A DNA stretch of 20,711 nucleotides from an uncultured Atopobium sp. (GTDB taxonomy: Bacteria; Actinomycetota; Coriobacteriia; Coriobacteriales; Atopobiaceae), in the NCBI GenBank assembly GCA_937926845.1, contig CALBBS010000103.1, positions 1 through 20,711 of the forward strand. The letters are read 5' to 3'. The notes beneath the pieces are model-generated. The model worked only from the letters and a program-made list of their open reading frames with translations. It made no database searches and was not told the origin of the DNA. Made by a program: the position numbers and the translations under genes. Positions 1-7,114 of this stretch are shown one piece after another. Position 1 is the stretch's first letter. Every line of letters begins with the position of its first letter.

Positions 1-303
1 GCAGCTGAGCCAGCAGCTCCAAGCTGTGTGTATGTTGCTTGCGCAGGCGCTGAGCAGGCTCCTGTTGTATTTGATGCTGTGTTGGCATTGCGTGAGGCTG
101 GCATTAGATGCGAGGCTGATCGTACTGGTCGTTCGCTGAAGGCTCAGTTTAAGCAGGCGGATAAGATGGGCGCAACGCTTTGCGTGGTTATTGGTCCAGA
201 TGAGGTTGAAGCCGGTGCGGTAACCCTTCGTGATATGGAGTCTCACGAGCAGGTTCAAGTGCCTGCTGACCAGCTTGTTGCTGAGGTTAAAGCTCGCATT
301 TAA
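1..303 (+). CDS. hisS: Histidyl-tRNA synthetase, C-terminal part (partial)
   Basis: This is the 3' end of a gene that enters from the left edge; the frame is open from base 1 to the TAA at 301-303, giving 100 residues. The visible part matches the C-terminal anticodon-binding domain of class IIa histidyl-tRNA synthetase: an alternating beta/alpha fold starting with VYVACAG, then a helix ending LREAGIRCE, then RSLKAQFKQADKMGA and a strand VVIGPDE, finishing with a short helix. The RSLKAQFKQADKMGA segment followed by IGPDE is the typical HisRS signature in this domain. The enzyme charges tRNA-His in the cytoplasm; the catalytic domain lies outside the window. A GTG at 28 could be read as a start but lies within the domain, so it is not one. 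The gene ends 22 bases before a strong terminator, so it is the last gene of its transcript. Confidence 0.9.
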   Translation, partial: AAEPAAPSCVYVACAGAEQAPVVFDAVLALREAGIRCEADRTGRSLKAQFKQADKMGATLCVVIGPDEVEAGAVTLRDMESHEQVQVPADQLVAEVKARI

Positions 304-325
304 TCTCAATAAATACAATAATGAT

Positions 326-361
326 GAGAGGAAATCGTCATCACGATTTCCTCTCTTTTTT
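326..361 (+). terminator. Rho-independent terminator after hisS
   Basis: A perfect 12-bp inverted repeat has arms GAGAGGAAATCG at 326-337 and CGATTTCCTCTC at 344-355, with a 6-base loop. It is followed directly by six T (356-361). It isolates hisS from the bacteriocin genes downstream. Confidence 0.93.
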
Positions 362-373
362 GATACGAGAGTA

Positions 374-402
374 TTTATTTTTTATCATGAGAATTGTATA
401 AT
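374..402 (+). promoter_or_regulatory. Candidate promoter of the bacteriocin cassette
   Basis: A perfect TATAAT lies at 397-402 in a very AT-rich stretch between the hisS terminator and the bacteriocin gene. At 17-bp spacing the -35 region would be TTTATT at 374-379, which is weak. The -10 box is the main evidence. It would leave a 5' untranslated region of more than 100 bases before the ATG at 532. Confidence 0.4.
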
Positions 403-531
403 ATTTTTAATTAAAAGTACCTTTCACCATATAAAATGAACCGTTGACGAATATTTTAGACTTTATCGACCAAAAAACCATATATGTATAGCAGAATTCA
501 AAGTAAGGTACGCTCTGTTATTGGAGGAGAC

Positions 532-822
532 ATGAGGTTTAAGAAATTTCTTGTAACCGTTCTCTTAGGATGCCTACTTTGTTTTGGTGCTACCGCAACA
601 GCGTATGCATATACGGTTTATTACAAGGGTAGTGCGGTATTTTGGAATTATGGTCGTAATGCAGCAGCCTGGGGATTTTCTGATTGTAATTCTCAGAGCT
701 ATGAGCACTGCTCCTCAGTAAATGGATATTCTTCTGGATGGAAGGACCCTGGTGTCCTCTCGACAGCGTGGGGATGGGTCGGCTCTAATACTCTTGAAGC
801 GTATTGGGATTGCAGAGGATAG
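532..822 (+). CDS. Lactococcin 972-like secreted bacteriocin precursor
   Basis: A 96-residue secreted peptide. The frame is open from 484, but the ATG at 532 is chosen because TTGGAGGAG lies just upstream and it puts a classical Sec signal peptide at the N terminus: MRFKK, a hydrophobic core at about 6-20, and a likely signal peptidase site after AYA (residue 26). The mature part of about 70 residues is rich in Trp, Tyr, Gly and Ser and follows the lactococcin 972 pattern (NYG, then an H.SSV..G segment, an SGWKDPG turn, and an aromatic C-terminal strand ending EAYWD). Lactococcin 972 itself is a 66-residue secreted peptide that binds lipid II and blocks septum formation. The next two genes are the usual partners of this family, which strengthens the call. 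Unusual: three Cys (52, 60, 94) in the mature part, whereas lactococcin 972 has none. Target and activity are inferred. Confidence 0.8.
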   Translation: MRFKKFLVTVLLGCLLCFGATATAYAYTVYYKGSAVFWNYGRNAAAWGFSDCNSQSYEHCSSVNGYSSGWKDPGVLSTAWGWVGSNTLEAYWDCRG

Positions 823-881
823 GTTTTACTGCGGTGATAATTTGATTCTTTATAAGACAAAGATATGTTGTAGGTGAAGAA

Positions 882-3047
882 ATGAAAAGAGCGTACCGCT
901 TCATTGTTTCTATCATAGTTGTCTTAATTGCACTTTCTTCGTTTTTGGTGGGAAAAGGTTTTTTAGAAATTTTTACTTCCCGAAAATTCGATTCTTGGCT
1001 CTCTAATCAGCCGCAATTTTATACTTCACAGATGTCTAATGAGACAAAAGAAACGTTTGTGTCAGTTGTTAGGGCTTACGCACAAACTCACAAGATGATT
1101 CTTATAACAAAAAAGACGGAATCAATTACTGAAGGGCCTAGGATATTGACCGTTGGCGTGCTGTCTTCTCCAGGTAGTGAGGCTAACAGCTTTGATTCCT
1201 TTGATATTCTTGGCACCCAAGTTATAAATAGGCAAAAAATCAATGAACTTCTCGGACATTCTCCAGAGTCATACCTTGGCTACGGAATGGATACCAATAA
1301 TAAAGTTGGTGACTTACCGTATGTATTAGGGTCAATTTATTTCAAATTAGATCAAATTACTCCTGGCTATAATCTGGGAAATTCTTGTGCTGTTTTAGGC
1401 CTTTCTCCTGAAGAATTTGATGAATTGGTTGGCCAGATTTCAGAAGCTACTGGCCTACATAAAGAAAAATTTATTACTAATTATTCAGGATCAGCGGTTG
1501 AAATTGGACTCTTCTACTACGTTGCTGGGGTAACTTTTATAATTTTGAGCATATCGTTTTGTTTACTGACGTATTACAACTCGTTACAAGAATTAAAGAA
1601 ACTCGGTGTTCACGTAATGCTTGGCTGGAGTAAGAGCGATTACGTCGTTCATCATTATTTTTTCTATTGTGCTTTAGCAGCTGTTTTACTGCCATTAGCC
1701 TTTATGTGGACAATGGTTAATTGTTCTGGATTTGATATTACTGGCAGTTTTTTACTGTTTACGTTTACCTCCGCAATGCCAGCAATACTTGTAGTTGTGG
1801 TTTCGGTACTAATTTCTGCTGCTCCACTTCTAACAATTCGGCCTGTAGATGCAATTTTAGGAAGACTGTCGCAAAAGGGTCTGTACGTTCTAACGGCGAT
1901 AATTTATGCGCTTTGTTGTGTAGTAGTTTTTGCTGGTTCTACGTATATGGATGCTCCTATAACAATGTACTCAAATCTACTATCCACTCAAGAAAATTGG
2001 TCTGTATATAAAGATTGGTATATTGTCCGAAATCATGTTTCTCAAGGTAATTTTTTCAACGGCAGACCAATGGATAAAAGTAAGGAATTATTTGATTGGT
2101 ATAAAACCCACGAGCACGATACAGGTGTATATATTGCTCATGTAAATCAAATAGGTGAGCCAACGCTAAATGCCTATGAAGTAAATTCATCGATTTTGAA
2201 GCCATTTGATGTTCTGATTGCATCCCCATCTTATCTAAAAGAAATTGGGGTAGCGTTGACTGATGAACAAGTTAAAAAAGCGGAGAATGGAACAAGGATT
2301 TATCTCGTTCCAAGCTCGTACTCAGAAGAACAAAAATCTCTGTTGAGAGAACTTGTGGCTAGAAGCGACAAGATATTTGAGTCAGATATCGTTACACCTT
2401 ATATGCAAAATCCTTCATCTGAATTTATTGAATACGATGCTAGTGGGGGATTTTTTACCTGGTCAACAAATATAGACAGCCCTTCTATAAGTACAAATGT
2501 TGTAATCAAAGTGGTAACGTCAAATAACATGATTCCTACTGAATCAGAGAGTTTAGTGGCTACGGGGCTTGATAATAGTTACATAAAGTTATCACCTGAG
2601 GCCGCTGCAAATTTGTTGGATTCCAGCGGTGTTGTAGAGCTCTCTGATGATGGTTTTGGAACACAGTTCAGTTCGATAGAGAGCTTTATAAAGGACTACA
2701 GAAAATCTCTGCAGGAGCTCTTCCTCTTATTCGGTGTTGTAATTGTGCTTATGTTTGCAGCTATAACGGTGATTCAAATAAGTATGATTTCAATTGTCCA
2801 GAGGTTACATGAGAGAAAAATTGCTGTTGAATGTATGTTAGGATTTGGCATTTGCAAGCAATACATTAATATTTTCCTCGTAGTGAATCTCATTGCACTT
2901 GTTGGAACACTTTGCATGATTGTCATGGGTTCAACTCTTGGAATAATAATGGGCTGCTTGATGTTATTGATTTCCAATTTGACTATCAGTATTTCTGCAA
3001 ATAGAAGCACCATGAGAATTGTTCTAGAGAATCTCTCTAAGGAGTAG
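882..3047 (+). CDS. Bacteriocin-associated integral membrane protein (putative immunity, lactococcin 972 type)
   Basis: A 721-residue polytopic membrane protein. The start ATG at 882 has AGGTGAAG upstream. Hydrophobic segments are visible at about 7-30, 207-232, 252-278, 288-320, 334-356, 617-640 and 664-700. That is seven, matching the large '7TM bacteriocin-associated / putative immunity' family found next to lactococcin 972-type peptides. Two extracytoplasmic stretches (about 31-205 and 357-615) separate the membrane bundles, as in FtsX/MacB-like permeases that work with an ABC ATPase. The gene lies 59 bases after the bacteriocin with no terminator between them, and its stop is 2 bases before the ATPase start, so the three genes are probably one transcript. 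Likely role: with the ATPase, export of or self-protection against the peptide. Which of the two it does is not settled by the sequence. Confidence 0.75.
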   Translation: MKRAYRFIVSIIVVLIALSSFLVGKGFLEIFTSRKFDSWLSNQPQFYTSQMSNETKETFVSVVRAYAQTHKMILITKKTESITEGPRILTVGVLSSPGSEANSFDSFDILGTQVINRQKINELLGHSPESYLGYGMDTNNKVGDLPYVLGSIYFKLDQITPGYNLGNSCAVLGLSPEEFDELVGQISEATGLHKEKFITNYSGSAVEIGLFYYVAGVTFIILSISFCLLTYYNSLQELKKLGVHVMLGWSKSDYVVHHYFFYCALAAVLLPLAFMWTMVNCSGFDITGSFLLFTFTSAMPAILVVVVSVLISAAPLLTIRPVDAILGRLSQKGLYVLTAIIYALCCVVVFAGSTYMDAPITMYSNLLSTQENWSVYKDWYIVRNHVSQGNFFNGRPMDKSKELFDWYKTHEHDTGVYIAHVNQIGEPTLNAYEVNSSILKPFDVLIASPSYLKEIGVALTDEQVKKAENGTRIYLVPSSYSEEQKSLLRELVARSDKIFESDIVTPYMQNPSSEFIEYDASGGFFTWSTNIDSPSISTNVVIKVVTSNNMIPTESESLVATGLDNSYIKLSPEAAANLLDSSGVVELSDDGFGTQFSSIESFIKDYRKSLQELFLLFGVVIVLMFAAITVIQISMISIVQRLHERKIAVECMLGFGICKQYINIFLVVNLIALVGTLCMIVMGSTLGIIMGCLMLLISNLTISISANRSTMRIVLENLSKE

Positions 3048-3049
3048 TT

Positions 3050-3703
3050 ATGAAAACATTTCTACAGGTAGATGCTCTTAATAAGTCATTTGGAAACAAC
3101 ACAGTTCTTCATAACATTTCATTTGAGATAGAAAGTGGAGAGTCAGTGGCTCTCGTGGGTCCTTCTGGGTGCGGAAAATCAACACTTCTTAATATCATCG
3201 GTCTTCTCGAGACTTTTGATTCAGGCACAATCAACCTTGAGGGAAGAACATATCCTTCAATCAATAGTAAAAAAGCAACGCTTATGAGGCGAACAGAGAT
3301 TAATTATCTGTTCCAATCTTTTGCGCTCATTAATGACTGGAAAGTAAGTAGAAATCTCTTATTGGCGCTTCAATACACCAAGCTTTCAAAACAGGAACAG
3401 GAACGTCTTATTAGAACTGCCTTGGAAAACTACGGGATCGGCGAGAAGTTCGATGCAGTTGTAAATGAGCTTTCTGGTGGAGAAAAGCAGAGAGTAGCAA
3501 TTGCTCGGGCAATGATAAAGCCAGGCAATTTGATCCTCGCTGACGAACCAACCGGATCACTTGATAAGGCCATGGCTACTATTGTTATAGACAGTTTGTT
3601 AGACTCCGTTCACGCGAATCATAAAACACTTCTTATGGTCACACATGATATGGGTATTGCCCAGCGTTGTGATCGAATTATTAAATTACCAAAGTATCAA
3701 TAG
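3050..3703 (+). CDS. ABC transporter ATP-binding protein of the bacteriocin cassette
   Basis: A 217-residue stand-alone ATPase of the LolD/MacB-like group that includes the lactococcin 972 export ATPases. Visible motifs: Walker A GPSGCGKST near residues 38-46, a Q-loop (YLFQSFAL), the ABC signature LSGGEKQR, Walker B with catalytic Glu (LILADEPTGSLD) and an H-loop (MVTHD). All ATPase residues are intact, so it should be active. AAGGAG at 3039-3044 sits 5 bases before the ATG and overlaps the end of the membrane-protein gene, so the two are translated together. It should drive the 721-residue membrane protein. It ends 66 bases before the convergent antiporter gene; I see no convincing terminator in that gap. 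Confidence 0.85.
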   Translation: MKTFLQVDALNKSFGNNTVLHNISFEIESGESVALVGPSGCGKSTLLNIIGLLETFDSGTINLEGRTYPSINSKKATLMRRTEINYLFQSFALINDWKVSRNLLLALQYTKLSKQEQERLIRTALENYGIGEKFDAVVNELSGGEKQRVAIARAMIKPGNLILADEPTGSLDKAMATIVIDSLLDSVHANHKTLLMVTHDMGIAQRCDRIIKLPKYQ

Positions 3704-3769
3704 AAGTATTAACGGCGTAAAACACGTCTAGCTTAGCTATGTGTATGAGGAGCGTTAAACAGTGTGGTC

Positions 3770-5230
3770 TTAAGCAACTTTTACAGCAGGAAGGCTTGTA
3801 GTCGCATCCGTTGTATCTTCGTCCTGCACGCGTGGCCATGCGCAGCTACGAACATTGTCAGAGCATGCGCAGCCACGAACATCGTCAGAGGTAAGACCAA
3901 GCCAACGAGCACGATGACCGTCAATCTTTGCTGGGCGTCGATGGAGCCACAGGGAAATTCCTAGGGTCCAAAGAGGCAGCAAATAAAGGAAGCTTGCAGC
4001 TAGAAGGCTCATAGAAGGTGCACCAATTGCAGAGAGCACCGAGATGTTTGAAATAGACCACGGTACCAGTGGAGCAAGAATTACAGCGCTATTCTCGATA
4101 TCTAGAGCAAGAGCGCTGGAAGAGTTTTCTGCGTTCTCGCATAGGTCGTTTGTAAGCATAATAGCCAAAGTCTGGTTGCAAGAAACCATTGAGGTAAACA
4201 TGCTGGTAATCAGAACGCCAAAGAAAGGCGTGGAGTTATCGGAGAGGTCGGCTACCAGCTGGCACATACGGCGCAGCAAGCCAGTTGTCTGGAAAAGACC
4301 AGCGTAGCTCGAAGAAATGGTGACAATTGTTAAGACGTTCATCATTGAGAAGACGCCGCCGCCGTTAACCATGTTTGCAACGGTAGCTCCTGGCGCACGA
4401 AGACCAAAAAGCAGAATGACTGGTAGATCCCAAAGAGGAACGCGCTGGATTGTGACGCAGAGAATGCATGCAAGCACCAAGCTGGACGCCATGGTAACAA
4501 TGACATCAACTTTAAGAATTGAGAAAACAATTACAAGAAGTGCTGGCGTAAGTGAAATTAAAGAAAGTCTAAAGGAGCGACTTAAAAGGCCAGTGATATC
4601 TGGGATAGTACCTGTGTTTGCCATGAAGAAATCCCAGGCCATGTAGATGGCACATGCAACAATAAAAGGTACCACGCTGGTACGAAGCATGCGGTTGATA
4701 TTCTTAGATAGATTGGTATCAGTAAGTTGTGAAACAAGGATTGCACTGGTAGACATAGGGGAGCAACGATCGCCAAAGTAGCTGCCCGCAAGAACAGCAC
4801 CACCAATAAAGAACTCGCTTGCTCCAATGGCCTTGCCAATAGACATGCAAATGATTCCCATGGTTGCGGCGGTACCAAAAGCGGTACCTAGAAGCATGGA
4901 CATCATGGTGCAGAGTAAGAATGTTGCAAGAATAAAGATAGAAGGAGAAATAAGAGAAGCAGAAATGCTGACAATCTCTGGAATAGTTCCAGCAGCGCGC
5001 CATGCAGCGCTCATAGCACCAACAACAGCAAACAACGCAATGATTGTTTTTACTTCCCAGACGGACTCAAAAGCTGCTAAAAGAAGCTTTTTTGCAGGAA
5101 TTTTTCGGGAGAGTCCATAACCAAAAAAGAGGAAGAAACCAATGGTCAAAATAGATGTAAGGGGAAAAGATAGGGCTGTGCCTACGATGAGCATCACCGC
5201 AAAGGCACTTAGTACTATTAACTCTACCAT
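3770..5230 (-). CDS. NhaC-type Na+/H+ antiporter family transporter
   Basis: A polytopic membrane protein of 486 residues. The frame extends upstream to a TTG at 5302, but the ATG at 5230 (MVELIVLS) is preferred: it has GGAG at good spacing, and it begins at the first membrane segment. About 11 hydrophobic segments are seen. The motif GSYFGDRCSPMSTSA is the hallmark of the NhaC antiporter family, and a matching late motif (SMVSCNQTLAIMLTNDL) is present. Family members exchange Na+ for H+ or, in some relatives, carry dicarboxylates or amino acids in exchange, so the substrate is uncertain. It is divergent from the LysR gene at 5347 and probably controlled by it. The C-terminal 40 residues after the last membrane segment are hydrophilic and contain a duplicated nine-residue unit. 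Confidence 0.82.
   Translation of the reverse strand: MVELIVLSAFAVMLIVGTALSFPLTSILTIGFFLFFGYGLSRKIPAKKLLLAAFESVWEVKTIIALFAVVGAMSAAWRAAGTIPEIVSISASLISPSIFILATFLLCTMMSMLLGTAFGTAATMGIICMSIGKAIGASEFFIGGAVLAGSYFGDRCSPMSTSAILVSQLTDTNLSKNINRMLRTSVVPFIVACAIYMAWDFFMANTGTIPDITGLLSRSFRLSLISLTPALLVIVFSILKVDVIVTMASSLVLACILCVTIQRVPLWDLPVILLFGLRAPGATVANMVNGGGVFSMMNVLTIVTISSSYAGLFQTTGLLRRMCQLVADLSDNSTPFFGVLITSMFTSMVSCNQTLAIMLTNDLCENAENSSSALALDIENSAVILAPLVPWSISNISVLSAIGAPSMSLLAASFLYLLPLWTLGISLWLHRRPAKIDGHRARWLGLTSDDVRGCACSDNVRSCAWPRVQDEDTTDATTSLPAVKVA
3838..3891. repeat. Two-copy 27-bp tandem repeat inside the antiporter C-terminus
   Basis: Units 3838-3864 and 3865-3891 differ at three positions only. Both begin ATGCGCAGC on the plus strand. 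The unit length is a multiple of three, so on the minus strand it encodes a duplicated nine-residue stretch of the form SD(D/N)VR(G/S)CA in the cytoplasmic-type tail and keeps the frame. Confidence 0.85.
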
Positions 5231-5270
5231 GCATCCACTCCAAACGAATTTCTTATGTAAATAGAGTAGG

Positions 5271-5294
5271 CAACTAAAAAGTTGAAGTCCAACT
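5271..5294. promoter_or_regulatory. Alternating inverted repeats upstream of the antiporter gene
   Basis: CAACT (5271-5275), AGTTG (5280-5284) and CAACT (5290-5294) alternate with 4- and 5-base gaps, so the middle box can pair with either flank. This lies in the divergent intergenic region, 40-65 bases upstream of the antiporter ATG. It could be a set of LysR binding half-sites or alternative hairpins in the antiporter leader RNA. Function is inferred from position only. Confidence 0.4.
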
Positions 5295-5310
5295 GTTTTC
5301 AATGGTTATA

Positions 5311-5331
5311 ATTACAAGTAAATTTTGTAAT
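5311..5331. promoter_or_regulatory. Palindromic operator-like site between LysR and antiporter genes
   Basis: A perfect dyad ATTACAA, 7 bases, TTGTAAT is centred at 5321 and lies 15 bases before the LysR ATG. LysR-family regulators commonly bind AT-rich interrupted dyads in the shared divergent region and repress their own gene. The site fits that, although it is not an exact T-N11-A box. Confidence 0.5.
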
Positions 5332-5346
5332 TCAGTGGGAGCAAAA

Positions 5347-6288
5347 ATGAACTTTCAAACCATGGATTATTTTGTTGCCGTTGCAGAAGAAAAGAGCTTC
5401 ACTAAAGCAGCCGAACGCTTGAGCGTAACTCAGCAAACACTCTCGGCAAATATTGCAGCCGCAGAAAAAGAGCTTGGGTCTAAGTTGCTAGAACGTACGG
5501 TTCCGTTGTCTCTAACGTTTGCAGGAGAAGAGTTCTTGCGGTATGCGCGCAAATTCCAAGCACAGCGTCGCGCCATGGATCAAGAGTTTCTTGATATTGC
5601 GGGCAATGAGCGGGGTCGCCTGCGTGTTGGTGTCACCGCCACACGAGGTCATATCATTATGCCACGTTCTATTGCTGCTTTTCAAAAATTACACCCAAAT
5701 ATCTCCATTGAGCTTGATGAGGGCGAAAATGATGAGCTTGTCGAGTGGCTATCTGAAGGTCAGCTCGACTTGATTGTTGCAACGGTTAACTCATCGTCGT
5801 ATGACTTAGTCGTTAAAAAGCTGTTTGACGAGAAGATCGTTCTAGTAGTATCTCAAGCGCTTCTTGAATCTCTGTATGCAGATAACGTCGACTCGGTTGT
5901 CTCGCAAGTCAAAAAGACGGGAAAGCTTACAGCCCTGGAAGCCTGTCCCTTTCTAACGGTGGGCAAGCGAGACATTGCAGGTAGTTTTGCTCGTCATGCG
6001 TTTGCTGCATCGGGCATTTCTCCCACTATCAAGGTTATGTCCAGAAACTCCGAGACGCTTTTAGCACTTGCCATGAGAGGTGTTGGCGCCTGTTTCTTGC
6101 CGTCTGAGCTGGTTGCCTCTTCCTACTATGACTTTGAAACTTCTGGACTTCACATTATTGAGCTGGGAAAAGAGATGTCGTATTCGGTTAGCGTTGCCTG
6201 GCGACGCACCGACCATGTGTGGAGCACAATCGAGTCATTTGCTCAGGTGCTTTCTGAGCAGCGGTATGTGGTTAAGCGAGGTGAGTAG
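5347..6288 (+). CDS. LysR-family transcriptional regulator
   Basis: A 313-residue LysR-type regulator. The ATG at 5347 is chosen because GGGAG at 5337-5341 lies 5 bases upstream and it starts with the family-typical MNFQTMDYFVAVAEEKSFTK; the frame is open back to 5302. Residues 1-60 form the winged helix-turn-helix (AAERLSVTQQTLSANIAAAEKELG, then LLERT). From about residue 90 the periplasmic-binding-like effector domain begins (LRVGVTATRGH), with the usual ELDEGENDELVEWLSEGQLDLIV segment. It is divergent from the NhaC-type antiporter and separated by 116 bases carrying palindromes, so it most likely regulates that gene and itself. The effector is unknown. It runs directly into the pseudouridine synthase gene. 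Confidence 0.88.
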   Translation: MNFQTMDYFVAVAEEKSFTKAAERLSVTQQTLSANIAAAEKELGSKLLERTVPLSLTFAGEEFLRYARKFQAQRRAMDQEFLDIAGNERGRLRVGVTATRGHIIMPRSIAAFQKLHPNISIELDEGENDELVEWLSEGQLDLIVATVNSSSYDLVVKKLFDEKIVLVVSQALLESLYADNVDSVVSQVKKTGKLTALEACPFLTVGKRDIAGSFARHAFAASGISPTIKVMSRNSETLLALAMRGVGACFLPSELVASSYYDFETSGLHIIELGKEMSYSVSVAWRRTDHVWSTIESFAQVLSEQRYVVKRGE

Positions 6289-6289
6289 C

Positions 6290-7030
6290 GTGGATGCTCT
6301 TCAGACTGGCCTCAGCCTTAAGATTTTGTATCAGGATGAGTATCTACTTGCCGTGAATAAACCAGCAGGAATTATTGTGCATGCAGACGGTACCAACGAG
6401 CCCTCGTTAACCGATTTAGTTTGCGAGAAACTCTGTGCACATGAAGCCTCAAACAAGATAGATTTTTCCCAGGTCCAAGCTCTGAATCGTCTTGATAGGG
6501 AAACTACGGGCATTGTGCTTTTCTCGCTCAAAAAAGAAACGCAGTCACAGTTTGATCAGCTTATTGCTTCCAAAGAGCTTTCCAAAGAATATTTAGCAGC
6601 CGTTAAGGGTGCGTTTGAGCCAAATAAACTGCTGATAGATAAGGCAATTGGAAAAGATCGGCATAATGCTCAGAAAATGAGAATCTCGCCTACAGGTAAG
6701 CCCTCTCAAACAGAGGTGCGCCTCATTAAGGTTGCTTCATCAGCACAAGGTCAAACTCACAGCTTGTTACAGGTCAATCTGCTGACAGGAAGAAAGCATC
6801 AAATTAGAGTGCATCTCTCGTCACTTGGGTTTCCCCTGATAGGAGATACGCTCTATGGAGGCGTGTCTTTACTGCAGCGTGGAGCAAAAAAGAAGCATAA
6901 ACAGCAGCCGTTAATGCTGCATGCATATCATGTTGAGTTTATTCATCCAGTCACAGGCGTAAAAATTGTGATTAAAACGGACATTCCAGAGCGATTTTCT
7001 TATTTTGGCGTTCTTGAGAAGGACTTATAG
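6290..7030 (+). CDS. RluA-family pseudouridine synthase
   Basis: A 246-residue enzyme that isomerises uridine to pseudouridine in RNA. The catalytic motif is ALNRLDRETTGIVLF with the nucleophilic Asp at residue 69 (family HRLDxxTSG; His is replaced by Asn here, as also occurs in the family). Also seen: LAVNKPAGIIVH at the start of the domain, the KEYLAAVKG strand, and the LLTGRKHQIRVHLSSLGFPLIGDTLYGG segment. There is no N-terminal S4 domain, so it is a short RluA/RluC/D-type protein; the modified site (rRNA or tRNA) cannot be told. The GTG at 6290 is preferred because GAGGTGA at 6278-6284 has ideal spacing; an in-frame ATG at 6266 would overlap the LysR gene. With the GTG start the gene begins one base after the LysR stop, so they are likely co-transcribed. 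Confidence 0.85.
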   Translation: MDALQTGLSLKILYQDEYLLAVNKPAGIIVHADGTNEPSLTDLVCEKLCAHEASNKIDFSQVQALNRLDRETTGIVLFSLKKETQSQFDQLIASKELSKEYLAAVKGAFEPNKLLIDKAIGKDRHNAQKMRISPTGKPSQTEVRLIKVASSAQGQTHSLLQVNLLTGRKHQIRVHLSSLGFPLIGDTLYGGVSLLQRGAKKKHKQQPLMLHAYHVEFIHPVTGVKIVIKTDIPERFSYFGVLEKDL

Positions 7031-7114
7031 TTCATACTTTAAGCTAGCAACATTCATTCATTTTGTGCAAATACGTTACCCAGACGTGCATAAAGTGAAC
7101 GAGGAGGGGGAGAA

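Noticed and set aside
304..531. A coding continuation across 230-439 in a second frame
   Set aside because: It overlaps the hisS end and runs through the terminator hairpin; the translation is low-complexity and without a ribosome site.
3838..3891. A CRISPR-like repeat
   Set aside because: Only two adjacent units with no spacers, inside a coding region and in frame with it.
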